DNA of 64,000 nucleotides from Tetracladium setigerum (taxonomy: Eukaryota > Ascomycota > Leotiomycetes > Helotiales), in NCBI GenBank assembly GCA_031472005.1, contig PZJY01000003.1, positions 1,488,001 through 1,552,000 of the forward strand, read 5' to 3'. The notes beneath the pieces were generated by a model, which saw only the letters and a program-made list of their open reading frames with translations, searched no databases and was not told where the DNA came from. Position 1 is the first letter of the stretch. Every line of letters begins with the position of its first letter. Positions 1 through 12,660 of this stretch are shown piece after piece. The position numbers were made by a program, and so were the translations under genes.

Positions 1-211
1 GCACCGTTTCGGAGAAAAGCCATATTTGGGATTTGAGCATGTGACCATGGTGCCGTATTGCAGGAAGTTGATTGACGAGACCTTGTTGAGTCAGAGGGAG
101 AAGGACTGGTTGAATGAGTATCATTCGGATATTTTGGCGAAGACAGAGAAGTACTTTGAGAAGGGGAGTTTGGCAGAGAAATGGTTGAGCAGAGAGACTT
201 TGCCTATTTGA
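1..211 (+). CDS. Xaa-Pro aminopeptidase P, 3' end only
   Basis: The gene enters from the left edge; only the last ~69 codons are present, reading from base 2 to the TGA at 209-211. The enzyme removes an N-terminal residue that precedes proline and belongs to the M24 'pita-bread' metallopeptidases. The visible segment has the family's closing motif PYLGFEHVTMVPYC, whose Glu is one of the two-metal (Mn) ligands, and the usual tail with a WLNEYH motif and terminal RETLPI. Signal or upstream domains cannot be judged from this fragment. The next gene (FUN14) converges on it from the other strand with about 270 bases between. Confidence 0.85.
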   Translation, partial: HRFGEKPYLGFEHVTMVPYCRKLIDETLLSQREKDWLNEYHSDILAKTEKYFEKGSLAEKWLSRETLPI

Positions 212-483
212 GATGAGGGCTAGTATTCGTGGATTCTAGAGGGGGAGAGGGGGTTGGATTGTTTATCGTTGGTTTGACATTGAGGTTGCAGAGTTGCTTC
301 ATTAGGCGACTTCTATATCCAGATCCTTCGCAAGACTCATGATATAGGTACAATTGATTCGTTACTTTAGTGTACATCTTCCTCATACAACATATTCTTA
401 CATTCTCACCTTCTACATCTCTTATCCTCTTTTTAGCCTATACTCCCCTTTTATTTCTCTACCTCTCACTCCTCGTAGTCTTA

Positions 484-1220
484 TTAAAAACTCATAAAGC
501 CAGCCAAGGCAAAAGTCGTCCCAAAGGAAAGCTTCAACGCAGCATTGTCCTGAACGGCAGACCTTAGATCAATACCCTGAACATATTTCTGTAGTCGCGT
601 GTAGGGGATTATGTTGATACCATAGGAGGATGCCACCTTTTCGTTTTACAGGTCAGTTGAGTACCTAGGATAAGTACCGCCGGAAGAGGGAGGGGGAAAC
701 TGACTTGAACGCCAACGACCATCAAGCCCAATAGCAAAGCCAATGATTTGGAGAAAGTCGAAACCAGAAGACCAGCACAAAGTCCTATTGTACGGTGCAA
801 AGATCCATTAGCCATACTCTCATAAAACCCCAGAATAATCTTTCCGTGTGTTTGCCCCTCTTTCTCTCTGCTACCATTACATTCATATTTATATTCAAAT
901 CCAAACCCAAACAACACCATCAAAACAATCCCACCCCCAAAAGAACGACAAAACCTACCAGTAACACTCCCCAAACTAAGCTGCCTCACAGCCCTCGGGT
1001 TCAACCTCCCGCTCTTCGTAACAACGGGAGTTTTAGCGCTTGACGTGTAGCTGTATCTGCCCGCGGCACTGCCAGAAGAAGAAGAAGGAGAGGAGAGAGT
1101 CGAAGCACCGGAATCAAGTCGGATTGGTCGTTGATGAAGGATCGAGTGTGTGTAGAAGGAGAGGCCTAGTCCTAGGCCGAGAGTGAGTGGGAGGGCGAAG
1201 GGGCGGTGGAGGAGGGACAT
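484..1220 (-). CDS. FUN14 family mitochondrial membrane protein
   Basis: Three exons: 1220-959, 784-705 and 636-484 (165 codons with stop). The product (164 aa) has a Ser-rich N-terminus with an early hydrophobic segment (PLTLGLGLGLSFY). The FUN14 domain begins around residue 80: glycine-rich GSVTGLCAGLLVSTFSKSL, a hydrophobic stretch, then a conserved tail with IIPYTRLQKYVQGID and ending LAGFMSF. FUN14 proteins (FUNDC1 in animals) sit in the outer mitochondrial membrane, where FUNDC1 is a mitophagy receptor; that role is not shown for the fungal member. Intron 1 is 174 nt (958-785) and intron 2 is 68 nt (704-637); both join in phase. A long overlapping frame upstream of the ATG looks like leader sequence. 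It diverges from PDX1. Confidence 0.8.
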
Positions 1221-2237
1221 TGTGGGAAGGTTGGTTGGTAGGTTTGGATTTGGAACTGAATTTGGGGTGGTTTGAATCGAGGTTTGGTTTGCGGAGGGGG
1301 AAAGTGGGAGGGAACTTGGAGTGAGTCTGAGCAAACGTAACAGGGTTGTGAGAAGCAATTGATTGATTGATTGATTGAGAGGAGCTATTTGGTAATTCCA
1401 CAAGAGATATCGAGTCGTCAATCGAGATGCACTGAGGTGAGGTTGTAGTCTTACTAGACGGCAAGGTAAGGTAGAGCTGGCTGCTGGAACAGGAAAGTCC
1501 ACGCTGAGGTTGAGTAGAAGTCGATGCCATCATTTGATTCGGCTTTTCCCCAGCTTTCGGTTCGGCATTGGGCACTGGGTGGAATCGGCTTATCCCCTTC
1601 TACGAGTCTCCGTACAGTGGATCTGATCCCTGTTACATTTCTTGCATCTGACATTATTGCATGATGGGAGTCCAGGGCCGAAGACGGAATTTGCCCTTAT
1701 TTTGCTATTCTTTACTCTCTTGCTCTCTTGCTATATAACACTACTGGCATTTAAATACCAAACATTGTACCGAAAGGGAGAGACTCTCTCACGAATTCTC
1801 GGTCAATCAGCCGGCCATATTGGAGATAGATGATGCTGTGAGACGCTGGAATACTGAGTGAATGGTCAAGGGCGCACATGTATTATTCGGAGTTGTCAGC
1901 GTTCGGAGAGACCAGACCAGACCAGGATGTGAGCACTGCACTGATTAATTAACCCCTCTACCAAGACACACCCCACGAAATTTTTCTTAGAGCATTTCGC
2001 CCTTCGACATCGGCGAAGCCTGCGGAAACAGTCATAAGTCATATTACCTTGTCTTCTTTTTCTGCTTCTTCTTCCCTTACTCTCTCTCTCTTATTTAATT
2101 TTCACGATCCCCTCATCCTCCCCACCAAATTATACCCAGAGACACTTCCATATCTCCGAAAGCTATTGCTAATTGACGCAATCTGAACCGAAAGTAGCAA
2201 ATACTAAACACTAAACGATCAAACATCATATTCAAAG
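1221..2237. other. Divergent spacer FUN14/PDX1
   Basis: Holds the leaders and promoters of two divergent genes. A (GATT)5 run lies at about 1358-1379 and a pyrimidine-rich tract at about 2051-2095 precedes the PDX1 start. No further gene is supported. Confidence 0.5.
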
Positions 2238-3317
2238 ATGGCCACCGAACTCCCCACCACCAATGGCGGTAACAATGGAAATGCCGCAGACACATTCACA
2301 GTCAAGACTGGTTTGGCGCGTATGTTGAAGGGTGGTGTGATCATGGATGTTGTAAACGCTGAGCAGGTGAGCCGTTTGCGCTACTTGCGCTGATTGAGCC
2401 CATGAGTGTATCCATGACTGACACATCGAATGTATAGGCCAGAATCGCAGAAGAGGCCGGCGCTGTTGCTGTCATGGCTTTGGAGCGTGTGCCAGCCGAT
2501 ATCCGAGTCGAGGGTGGTGTTGCTCGTATGTCTGATCCCAAGATGATCAAGGAGATCATGGCCGTCGTCACCATTCCCGTTATGGCAAAGGCCAGAATTG
2601 GACACTTCGTTGAATGCCAGGTATGTAGCCCCCTCAGCCATTGTACTCCTAAGGTTTCGCGGCCGTGGAGTAGAAGAAGCAGCCCATACTGACAACCCTT
2701 CCCAGATCCTCGAAGCTATCGGCGTAGACTACATTGACGAATCCGAAGTCCTCACTCCAGCAGACAACGTTCACCACGTCGAGAAGCACTCCTTTGGTGT
2801 CCCATTCGTTTGTGGATGCAGGAACTTGGGCGAGGCCCTCCGCCGAATCAGCGAGGGTGCTGCCATGATCCGCACAAAGGGTGAGGCAGGCACAGGAGAT
2901 GTCGTCGAGGCCGTCAAGCACATGCGAACTGTGAGCGCAGAGATTGCCCGAGCAGGCGCCATGTCTGATACTGAATTGAGAGTGCTCGCAAAGGAGATTC
3001 AAGCTCCATTTGACCTCCTCAAAGAAACTGCCAAGTTGGGCAGACTACCAGTTGTCAACTTCGCTGCTGGCGGTGTAGCCACGCCTGCAGATGCAGCTCT
3101 CATGATGCAATTGGGCTGTGATGGTGTGTTTGTTGGAAGTGGTATCTTCAAGTCTGGAGATGCGTCCAAGAGAGCCAAGGCCATCGTGCAAGCCGTCACA
3201 CATTTCAATGATGCTAAGGTGTTGGCCGCTGTCTCCGAGGATCTAGGTGAGGCCATGGTTGGCGTAAACTGCGGAACAATGGACCCCAAAGAGAAGATGC
3301 AAGGCAGAGGCTGGTAG
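2238..3317 (+). CDS. Pyridoxal 5'-phosphate synthase, synthase subunit (PDX1/SNZ family)
   Basis: Three exons: 2238-2366, 2438-2620 and 2706-3317, giving 307 aa, the normal family length. Pdx1 makes pyridoxal 5'-phosphate from ribose 5-phosphate, glyceraldehyde 3-phosphate and ammonia supplied by the Pdx2 glutaminase. It is cytosolic and forms a (beta/alpha)8 dodecamer. Visible hallmarks are VKTGLARMLKGGVIMDV near the N-terminus, MAKARIGHFVE (region of the first active-site Lys), RTKGEAGTGDVVEAVKHMR (second catalytic Lys region) and the phosphate-binding stretches NFAAGGVATP and GVFVGSGIFKSGD. Introns of 71 and 85 nt keep the frame. The start is the first ATG after a CT-rich tract and gives the expected N-terminus. 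Aspergillus calls the orthologue pyroA and yeast SNZ. Confidence 0.95.
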
Positions 3318-4059
3318 GCGGTGTGTGTGTGTGAGTAGGTATGTGTCGAGTGTGTGCGCATGTATGTGTTGGCGTTCTGAGGGAGTGGAGTCGGAGGAAA
3401 TCTAAGGGAATTCAGCAGCGGTGGAGGAGAGGATACTATTCCTAGATTGCAATTATTAGTGGGCAACAGCAGCATGGCTTCAACAGCATTTGGGAATTTC
3501 GAGGGTGCAGCGTGGCATTGCAAAAGACGATTGTGTCAGGATGGACGGTGTGTGTGTGGCCTTTCATCATTTTGAGAGCTGGATGAATCGTCAATATCAA
3601 AATGGATTTAAATAAAGACACAACATGATACTGTAGGTACTGACATTGGCCATTTATTTGTTTATTTACCTCGACCGTTGCCAAGCTTCACTGGGTTCTC
3701 AACCAGTGCAGGCATCACGTGTTGATAAGCAGCAAATGAAATGCGTGTGCCATGCACTCTGTCTGCAATGCAGGGAAATTGGAGTTGGGACAAAGAAGAA
3801 AAGAAAAATGGTAGGAAGGGACACACACAGGGAGTGACCTGTCATTATCCAGCAACTTGTCACCCAGATTCCGTGCATCTCTAGCTTCAGCCCCCATAAC
3901 CTTAACGGTTTCTTTTGTTGCTGTCTGTCGCTGCTGTTGCTGCTCTGCCAATGATACTCACCAATTCAACCCTCCGTCACTCACTCTTCTTGCTTCTGTG
4001 ATTGCCAGAAACCCCCCCTCCCCGCCATCATCTCTCCATCCGCAAGCCATGAAGCCAGA
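3318..4059. other. Spacer PDX1-SLP1
   Basis: A GT-rich run at about 3320-3370 lies in the PDX1 3' region; the rest is presumably trailer and SLP1 promoter. Small overlapping frames on both strands show no protein-like composition. Confidence 0.45.
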
Positions 4060-7000
4060 ATGCAGTTCGTTGACCGTAGACTTTGTGCAACAGCTGTGCT
4101 CCTGCTGTTCGGTATCGCGAACGCAAGTACAATAACTACATCGCCAAACGCTGTCCAGACCACGATTTCGACTCGAACGTGCGAATTCCGGACAATCAAC
4201 TATATAACAGACTCGCTGCCCCAGCAATGTTTGAAGTCGGCATGGAGCCAGGCGAATGGTACGGCCAGTGCGAGAACCGCAGAGGCAGCGTCTGCAAGTG
4301 ACGGGCCTCGTACTGTTGGGCTGGACTCTTCAATCACAAGCGCTAGGTCTGGAGAGGTACAAGATGCCACAAGCTCTGAAGCCGTGGCAGGAGAATCGGC
4401 GACGAGAAGTCCGGGTGTGTCTCCCACCACTGCAGACGCGGCGGAGACTTCTGCTATAGAAGTTGAGGAGCCAGCGGAGCTGAATGACGATCCCTTTCTG
4501 TCATTCGAGGAGTGGAGGAAACAAACCCTCGAGAAAGCGGGACAACAGAACGCAAATATTGGAGGAAGGAGGTCGGGAGAAAACAGGAGGAGGGACTCGG
4601 AAAGTTTCCAGAATGATTTGGACTCTCTGGGAGAAGAGGGTGAGATTGACCTCGACTTTGGGGCTTTCAATACTGGGGGAAACGGAAAGGAGATGAGCAA
4701 AGACTCGCACAATGGAGAATCTGCGCTCAGTCAAGAGAGACAAGGACGAGAAGTGAAGAAGCGAGACCATCGAAATAAAGATGCTGGGAAGACATGCAAG
4801 GAGAGATTCTCATACGCCTCCTTCGATGCTGGAGCTACCATTGTGAAGACACATCGTGGAGCCAAGAACCCAAAGGCTGTACTGATAGAGAACAAAGACT
4901 CTTACATGCTTTCAGAGTGCTCTTCACAGAATAAGTTTCTGATCATCGAACTTTCGGTATGTCTCCCCTTTCCAAATTCTGGTTGGGCTCTGCTAACGTC
5001 CCCCAGGAGGACATTTGGATCGATACTTTGGTTCTTGCAAACTATGAGTTCTTTTCAAGTATGATCAAAAGCTTCCGGGTCAGCCTTAGCGATAAATACC
5101 CTGTGAAGATGGAAAAGTGGAAGGATGTTGGCACGTACGAAGCGAGGAACTCTCGAGAGATTCAAGCATTCTTGATCGAGAATCCTCAAATCTGGGCAAG
5201 ATATCTTCGAATCGAGTTTTTGACGCATTACGGGAATGAGTACTACTGCCCTCTATCGCTTGTCAGAGTTCATGGTGCTCGTATGCTGGAGAATTGGAAG
5301 GAGACCGAGTCTAACAACGACGACGAAGATGACGAGTCTGAGGATGCTGAACGAGCTGGTATAGATGGATTTGTTCCCGAAGCGGTTGCAGAGCCAGTGT
5401 TGGAGGAAGAGAAGTTGCAGGCCGAGTTGAAAGAGGCCCAGGTAGCGAGCCAGACTCTTACGGAAGAGGCACAGGAGACATACACCACATTCACAGATAC
5501 CTCTGCTAACTCCACCAACACAAATGCTATGGTTGAGGATGAGGAGGCTCTCACAGACCAGATGTCAACACCTTGGATTCCTGGATTTGATTTCGGAGCC
5601 TGGATGAACATAAGCCAGGGGCTGGACGTGTGTCTCCCAAAAGAATCACCAACTTCTCAGCAAAATCCCATTCCAACCAGTAATGTAGAAACAGTGACCT
5701 CAATCACTGGGTATTGCTCCGAATCGACTTCGCTCCCAAGTCTTGCGGTTGCAAATAACACAGGCTCTACAACCACATCAACACCACCTTCTGCTGAGGC
5801 CTCATCGTCATCTTGCATTACTTCTACCGAGAACAGCTCTCGTCCAAATCATACTTCATCGAATGCTATAGTCGCTACTCCAACCTCCAACTCTACAATC
5901 CCAACATCCATTGCTTCTTCGGTCACAACACCAGCTAAGTCTCATAATTCTACAAGCACAATGAAGACCAAGGCATCATCAACAGTCTCCTCGCCTTCTT
6001 CCTTGCCGACCCAACAAGAATCCTTTTTCAAAGCAGTATCCCGTCGCCTTCAACTCCTTGAAGCCAACTCTACACTCTCATTAAAATACATCGAGGAGCA
6101 ATCGAAAGCCCTCCGTGAAGCTTTTATCAAGGTAGAGAAGAAGCAACTCCAAAAGACAACAACATTTCTCGACACAATCAACGGTACGCTCTTCACGGAG
6201 CTCCGACAAATCAGACAACAATACGACGAGATTTGGCAATCAACCGTGATTTCCCTCGAATCACAGCGTGAAGAATCCAAGAGAGAGATTGTAGCAATTT
6301 CTACCCGACTCAGCATCCTCGCCGATGAGGTCGTTTTCCAAAAGCGAATGTCTATAGTGCAATCCGTACTACTCCTCCTCTGCCTCGGTCTTGTAATATT
6401 CTCGCGAGTATCTACAAATTCGCCGATTGAATATCCTAGCAAGTCACGCTTCTTCAACTTCTCAGTAGAAAGTCCTACCGACCTTAGCTTCCCTGGAAGT
6501 CCAGAGTATGTGATGCCAGAGGACGATCTCCCCGACTTACCACCTCTGCCACATGAAAGACACGGATGGGCTGGTAATGGTCACATAAGACCACAATCTG
6601 AAGGTTCCATTCTCTCTCTTGATGGAGGAGATGAGGATCTAGACCAATACGAAGAAGCAGATTCTTTACCAACGCCCATATCGGCCTACTGTCGCTCCGA
6701 CCTCAGCCTCTCATCTCCCTCACAACACGGCGCTTCCACACCACCTCATTCGCCGTCTCTCTCGGGTGCGGTCGAACCCCCGATACCAATCCGTATCTCC
6801 TCCTACAACGACAATGTCAACGACTTACCCGTGCGAACAAACTCAAACACAAAAAACAACAAAACACAAGCACAAACACAAACAGGAGCATCACCCGTGC
6901 GCCGAAAATCGTCCAAAAAGAAGAAAATGCTTCAACGGCAACGACAGCAGGCTAGTCCGCCCATAGAGGATATACCACCCACACCAACAAATGGATTTTT

Positions 7001-7202
7001 CTCTTCACCACTCTCTTCACCACCGGTTGTGCCCACTCGCACACATTTCCCTTCTCAGTCTCAAAATCATAATAATCAAGCAGCTCCAGCCCCTCCTACG
7101 AGTACTGGGGCGCAGAATGGAGGCGGGAGGAATAGGAGTAGTGGGAGTTTTAGTATTGCGAGGAAACCTTTGCCTGCCTTACCTGATGCGGATGCGGGAT
7201 GA
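4060..7202 (+). CDS. Slp1-type SUN domain membrane protein
   Basis: Two exons, 4060-4956 and 5007-7202, with a 50-nt intron; 1030 aa. The protein starts with a hydrophobic signal-like segment (residues ~8-22), then a Ser/Thr/Glu-rich region with FEEWRKQTLEKAG. The SUN-like domain spans about 246-390 (CKERFSYASFDAG, ENKDSYMLSEC, IWIDTLVLANYEFFSS, YCPLSLVRVHG). A long Ser/Thr-rich linker follows, then a likely coiled coil (~660-745), one membrane segment (~748-769, VQSVLLLLCLGLVIFS) and a basic, proline-rich cytosolic tail. In yeast the related Slp1 works with Emp65 in the ER to protect soluble proteins from degradation. That role is inferred from family, not from sequence. Confidence 0.88.
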
Positions 7203-8346
7203 TTTCAATGTTTCTTTGAATGGTACGAAGCATGACAAGATCCCCTAAGCTCTGACGCATATGCATATGAATTCACGAAAATTAGCGAGGAGTTTTTTTT
7301 TGGCCCTTGGGTTTGCATGCATGGATTTTATGGTAAGCTGGTTTGGTGGTTTGTTGGTTTGTTGGTTATTTTCTAGCTGGGAGGTTGAAAGGTTCTTCTT
7401 GGTGGGTGGCTTTTTGGGGTGGCCTTTTTGATTTGGAGGGGGGGGGGGAGGAGTCATACTCAATAGGTGTATAAATCAGTAGTTGTGCTGGATTGTATAT
7501 TAGCATACGCAAGCACAGGTTGGGTTGGGATACCTGTTACATACAACTTATAATTCACACTGGACGTTAATGAAATTTAATTTCTTCGCAAGTCTCTTTC
7601 AGAAGGCTTGATTGATGATTGTTATACCCACTCTCTCCGCTACTTGCATTTTTCAGCTCCTCTCAGCAAAAAATTCACTCGACAAGCAAAGCTCATACTA
7701 CCGAATCCCAACTCCCCACTACTTTCTGATCTTTTATTAACCTCTCACCAATCTGGATTCCGATCCCATCTTCAAGTATAATGAGTTTTGAAATCTAAGG
7801 AGCCCCTCGTCTTTCTTTTCCTTCTAGATTAAGACTTGATTGGGGGCTGAATGAACCTGATTGAAATCAATCTGTACGAGAGGTAAGATTCTATGGGAAG
7901 TGGATGAGAGAACAATTCAAGTCAGTTGTCCAGAATAAGAGGAAGAAGTTTCAAGGTTCAGTATATGATCTCATGGAGAAACTCAGATTATGTCATAGAT
8001 AGGGCAAGACCAAAGTTGGTGATGTGATGCAATATATATCTATCTATGCCAAATGCAAGTGCCAAGTGCTCAGGTGTGATATTTGTATGTGCAAAAAAGA
8101 ATCCATCATTGCAAATATTCCACCCTCAACGTAAAAGTCACGCAAAATAAGGTATGTCAATTGCACAAAAAAAAAAAACCTTCCGTTCCCAGGTATTCCC
8201 CCATGTTGAAAAATAGAATGGAGAAAAACCATTCAACATTGCAAAATCTTTCTCCAATTTGAGATGTGAGCTCAAAGTTTACCAGGACGGTGGTGTCAAA
8301 AGTGGACCTCGTGCCAAAGCGGAAACATGGAATGGAGTCAAGTTAA
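7203..8346. other. Convergent spacer SLP1/MEI2
   Basis: Contains trailers of two convergent genes. An 11-G run lies at about 7438-7448 and a 12-A run at about 8167-8178. No coding region is supported. Confidence 0.5.
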
Positions 8347-11060
8347 TCAATGATAACCGAGGTCTAAAGGGGTTAGTAGGCTATCATACTTGATAGGGAA
8401 TGCACTCACAACGGGGGCGTCCAGCAAGGAAGCCAGGGTGACCTTCACGATCGTCGAATTCGAAGTCCTCGCGCTCTGCCAAGCTTGTACCGCGGTCATA
8501 CTGAGAACGGCGGCGTCGTTGTTCGTCGCGCAAGTGCTGACCAGCGCTAGGAGCAAACAAGCCTTTGATTATCAGAAGGAATCTTGGGCATGAGGAGGGG
8601 GAAAACTGACCAACGTGCTCGGCATTTTCGCAGCTTCTCTTTAACTTGGAAGCGTTGTCAGAGATTGGAAACTCTTCTTCCTCTCCAGCACGACCAGCAT
8701 TATCGTTCAGGGTGAAGAATAGCTATGTCGCAATCAGTGATAGTGTTTTCAGTGGCAGAGAGAAAGCCTCACCTTAGGTCGATAGTGAGGGGGCTCCAGC
8801 ATGACCGACGAATTACGGAACTTTTGAATGAGACAGTCACGACCTTGAATGGCTACAAAGAGGTTAGTTATATGTGATCGAGGCAATGGGTGGTGTTACT
8901 TACTAGCATAAGAGACCTCAGCAACCTTGTCGCTCCTAAAACTGGTCCTGAGATGTTATCAGCAACAGCACAAGAAAAGAGTGAAGTGGCTAACCATTTC
9001 TCGCCAGAACGGGCAGCAACGAACTAAAGAACTCAAAGTCAGTATCTGAATGTTGATCCATTGGGGAGGAAATTTTACTTGAATTATATCCAAAGGCTGC
9101 GACGGGTTAGCAAAGTTCGAAGAGCTTGGAAGACAAACTTACATCGGCAAAGTTGATGAACGCATATCCCACGCTGAATTCAATGGTAAGCATGTTGAAG
9201 AAATGAACCTTGACGGGATCATACATACTTGCAATCGTTCGAAAAGTCAATGCGGAGATACATGAAGTCGTATTTACCAAAACTTGACTGGTCAATGATC
9301 TCCTTCAGCTCTGCCTGGTTCACCTTGTTGGGAATATTCCGCAACATAACCTAGAAAATTATGAATACCACTCTGGAAAATTGAGATAGAAAGTACATAC
9401 CGTGGTTCGAACATCAATGCCAGCATTGATTCTAACTGGGTCAACTTGATTGTGCTGGCCAGCTGCAGGGTTTTGAGATCCACGGCGACGATGAGGAACC
9501 ATCATGCCACCTCGAGGAGAATAGTCATGGACTGGGCTGTAATCATGACCTGGGCTATGTCTTGAGTAACCCCGACCACCTGAGTACATGTTGTAATAGG
9601 GACTGGTCACATATGTTGGGCTCATTTCTGCAAACTGGCGTTCGTATTGTTGCAGCGAAGTAGGAGAGAACGGCACCGGACCACGACCGTATGGGCCAAA
9701 AGGAGTTGGTGGTGAGAATGGAGAGAGAGCTTGCATGTACTGCTGAGCATTCAGGGATGGACTGGTGAACAATTGTTGTCTGCCCAACACCACTGGACCA
9801 GAAACGCGCGTCATGTCAACGTGTCCAGGGGTCACTGAGGGCATGTAACCTGCACTCTGAGGTGTACTCATATTGAAGCGACTGAACTCTGTGTTGAAGT
9901 CATATTGACCCAATTGACCACGAGTTGGTGTGCTCTCCGGTGTATGTTGACGGCTGTTGGATGTATCAGGGGTGTGCAACACAACCGAGGCCATCAACAG
10001 ACCAAGAGTCTACGAACGGAGTTAGCACATTTCGATAAAGCTCACTGTGGTACTTACATCACACTTTGTCTTGTCAGCACATCGACCGACGGCTCGAATT
10101 GCCATGGCAGCATCGGCAAATTCAGCAATCATTCGGAAAGTTTCTGCATCTGGAGCAGAGACTCGCTTCCAAGCACAAAGTGGGCCTTCAACAGCGAGTA
10201 GCTCTCGCAAGTTTTGCTCGAATGCTTGTCTGTTTGTCTCACCAACAGGGTAATGGGCAGTGAGGATAACTTGCCCCTCGTGCAAAGACGGCTTTGGGCC
10301 ACGAGGTGAGACAGCCTAAAGGAACTTAGAAAAATCAGAGACCTTGAGACTAAAGGACTTACTTGAACAAAATCTGCAAGCGAGATATACTCAACCGCCA
10401 GGTCCAAGTGCTCGCTACGAATGGCAGTGTAGATAGCGGCAGCATCCTCGATATTGCTCATGCGAATGCGTGTGACATTGCCAACGGACTCGAAACGGTG
10501 AGATCCCCTAAATTTGTAGGTCTTGCAAAGCGTCTGGAGCATAGTTAGCAGTCATTACTGAGATCGTAGATTGGCCGCCTTACATCCAAAGAAGCTTGGA
10601 CAGCAGGCTGGACCATCTTGTCGTAGATTCCGGAGATCTTGATGCAGCGTGATGCACCGGTATCTGTGGTGAAGGTCCCAAACTTGACACCATCAGAAGT
10701 CTCCTTGGCTCGTGGAGGAGTCGAGTCAGCAATTAGCTTGTTCAGATACTGAGCGGTGCCAGGCACTGGTGGAGAGTCATTGTCATCATTAGAAGCACTT
10801 CCAGAAGGAATATTTCTACCAACAGGTCGAAAGGTAGACGCAGTTGCAGAAAGACCCGTAATGGTCTTGCTGCTTGAGGTTGTAACGAAAGGATCATGCT
10901 GTCCCTCCTTCAAGAACGCACCCGCAGCGGTGGCCATTGAGGCCGATCTGGGGACTCTAGGATCATCTGGCGAGAAGGCCGTGAGCCGAGTATTGGGTGT
11001 ACCAATAGCGGAGTCGGCATTACCGGTGGAGCTGTATGGAGAGTATCCGTAGGAATTCAT
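8347..11060 (-). CDS. Mei2-like RNA-binding protein
   Basis: Thirteen exons: 11060-10584, 10533-10363, 10315-10058, 10009-9401, 9350-9229, 9173-9143, 9096-9079, 9023-8995, 8947-8904, 8852-8773, 8722-8611, 8562-8410 and 8363-8347. They make 706 aa, and every junction keeps phase. The N-terminus is Ser/Pro-rich. Two RRM-like segments lie at about 160-216 and 217-302. A long Pro/Tyr/Gly-rich linker leads to the diagnostic C-terminal Mei2 RRM (from about 505: VMLRNIPNKVNQAEL, DFSNDCNVGYAFINF, IQGRDCLIQKFRNSSVM). Fission yeast Mei2 drives entry into meiosis by binding RNA. Two exons are only 18 and 17 nt. If the last 46-nt intron (GTGAGT donor, TACTAAC branch) is not used, the stop is at 8384-8386. 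Start at 11060 is the first ATG in the open first exon. Confidence 0.88.
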
Positions 11061-12660
11061 GTCGTTGTCTTCGTTGATATCGAGACTGATTGATGAACAA
11101 CAATTGGCTGACGAGATGTTTGGCTTGGTGTTCAAAAACCGAAAACTAGAGACGAAACAGAAAATATCAGTCGCTTTTGATCAGATGAAAGGAATGAGCT
11201 GCTGATGGTATCTAAGATCCAAGGATATGTGGACCGAAAGATAGAAAAGTGATCAAGAGGCGCGGCCACCCAAAAGTGAAAGCAAAAGCAATGTAGGGGC
11301 AAGATTGGTGCGGCATGGTGGAAGGTGAGATGGAAGACTGCTTACCAGCTGGGATGATCTTGATTCGGACCAATGTTTTCGGGGAAGCTTTGCGAGATGA
11401 ACTTCGGAAGGTTGAGGAGCTGAAAGATCTAGTAAGATGGTCAACAGTAACCCTTGCTAGTATTGCCAGGGTTCCAAAGAGAACGGCCACCAAGGAAATG
11501 ACAACGAAGTGATCCAAGACACTAGCTGTAGAAACCCAAGTTAAGTGCTCGAGACGAAATGTGCGTGTGATACGAATAGGGTGTAGCGTAAATTGTATGT
11601 GGTAGAAAGTGTTTGGTGTGCTGGGGTAGGAGAAGCAGCAGGGCTTCAAGAGAAAACTTGACTTACTGCCAACTGCTCTCGATATGCAGTACCAATTTTG
11701 TCAAATACACGCTGTTGGAAGCTCCTAGCTGAAGAAAATCCTGAAGTTAGTACTAGTGTTTGCAAATTGCATTGTCTGCTGCGGCTGAGAAGGGAAAGGG
11801 TAGGAAGTGGAAAGTAGATCTCGACGGGATACATACAAGATCGACTCCAAATTGACGCTGTGTGTATCCAGATCCTTGACCAAGGTACTAGGTAGGTATC
11901 TTATTTCGGATATGAGTCCAACGGAAAGAGGCTCGAGATTATCTTGAAGCTGTAGGCGTAACGGACACGCGTTAGTATTCGAGAGGGTTAAGGAGTGGAA
12001 GCTGTCGAGTCAATTGTGCAATGAGGAAGAGAGTAGACTTACACACTGATACCAATTGAGGTTAAGATGAATGTAAAAGGTCGATGAGCCTAGTATGCAG
12101 GTGTGTTAGCCACGCTCGCAGCCTCCACGAAGTGAGCACAGATATGAGATGATGTCTGCTTACCCGGATACTAGATCTGTCTGGCAACGGCGGAGATCTG
12201 CAGATATCCTCGTCGAATGGACAGAGACCAGCTCCCTTTCTTCGGGGAGGGACTTCAAGATGGTTGTTCCTGGCTGGGGCGAAAGTGGAGGGGAGGTGAT
12301 GGGGAGATGATGATAGGGAAACGGGCGGTCGTCGGGACGATCAGAAGATAGTTGAATTGACTGGTTCTTCGGAAGATAGGGTTTGTATGTGATCGTTTTG
12401 GGAATTGTAGAGAGGCTTTCGAGAGGTTTTGACAAACTTAAGGAATTTTGAAGAGATTAGGAGGAAGAAGGAAGAAGTGGAAAATTGAAGGCGGGAGAAG
12501 TTTTGAAGAAATGCAGGCAGCGAAACCTGAGAAGGTCGGAAGCTTGGCTCAGGAAAGCGGGCTAGTGAATTATTTGGAATGGGGAAGGAGTAGGGCTAGG
12601 GCTTTCTGGAAGGAACGAGTAGAGAAGCTCGAGGTGCCACTATCATAGGATTTTTTTCTT
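11061..12660 (-). promoter_or_regulatory. Probable intron-rich 5' leader of the Mei2-like gene
   Basis: On the minus strand, good splice donors occur near 12163, 12046, 11835, 11668 and 11346. They pair with plausible acceptors near 12092, 11940, 11725, 11560 and 11140, the last leading into the first coding exon. The open frame at 12435-12160 has no ATG, and the joined frames do not run into the Mei2 frame, so I read this as untranslated exons, possibly with upstream ORFs. Exon calls are tentative. Confidence 0.35.

Noticed and set aside
609..1502. 297-codon minus-strand ORF overlapping FUN14
   Set aside because: It reads through both FUN14 introns and an upstream leader; only the parts within the called exons match the family.
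11212..11649. Minus-strand frame with a membrane-like segment upstream of Mei2
   Set aside because: It cannot be joined in phase to neighbouring exons from an ATG; treated as leader sequence.
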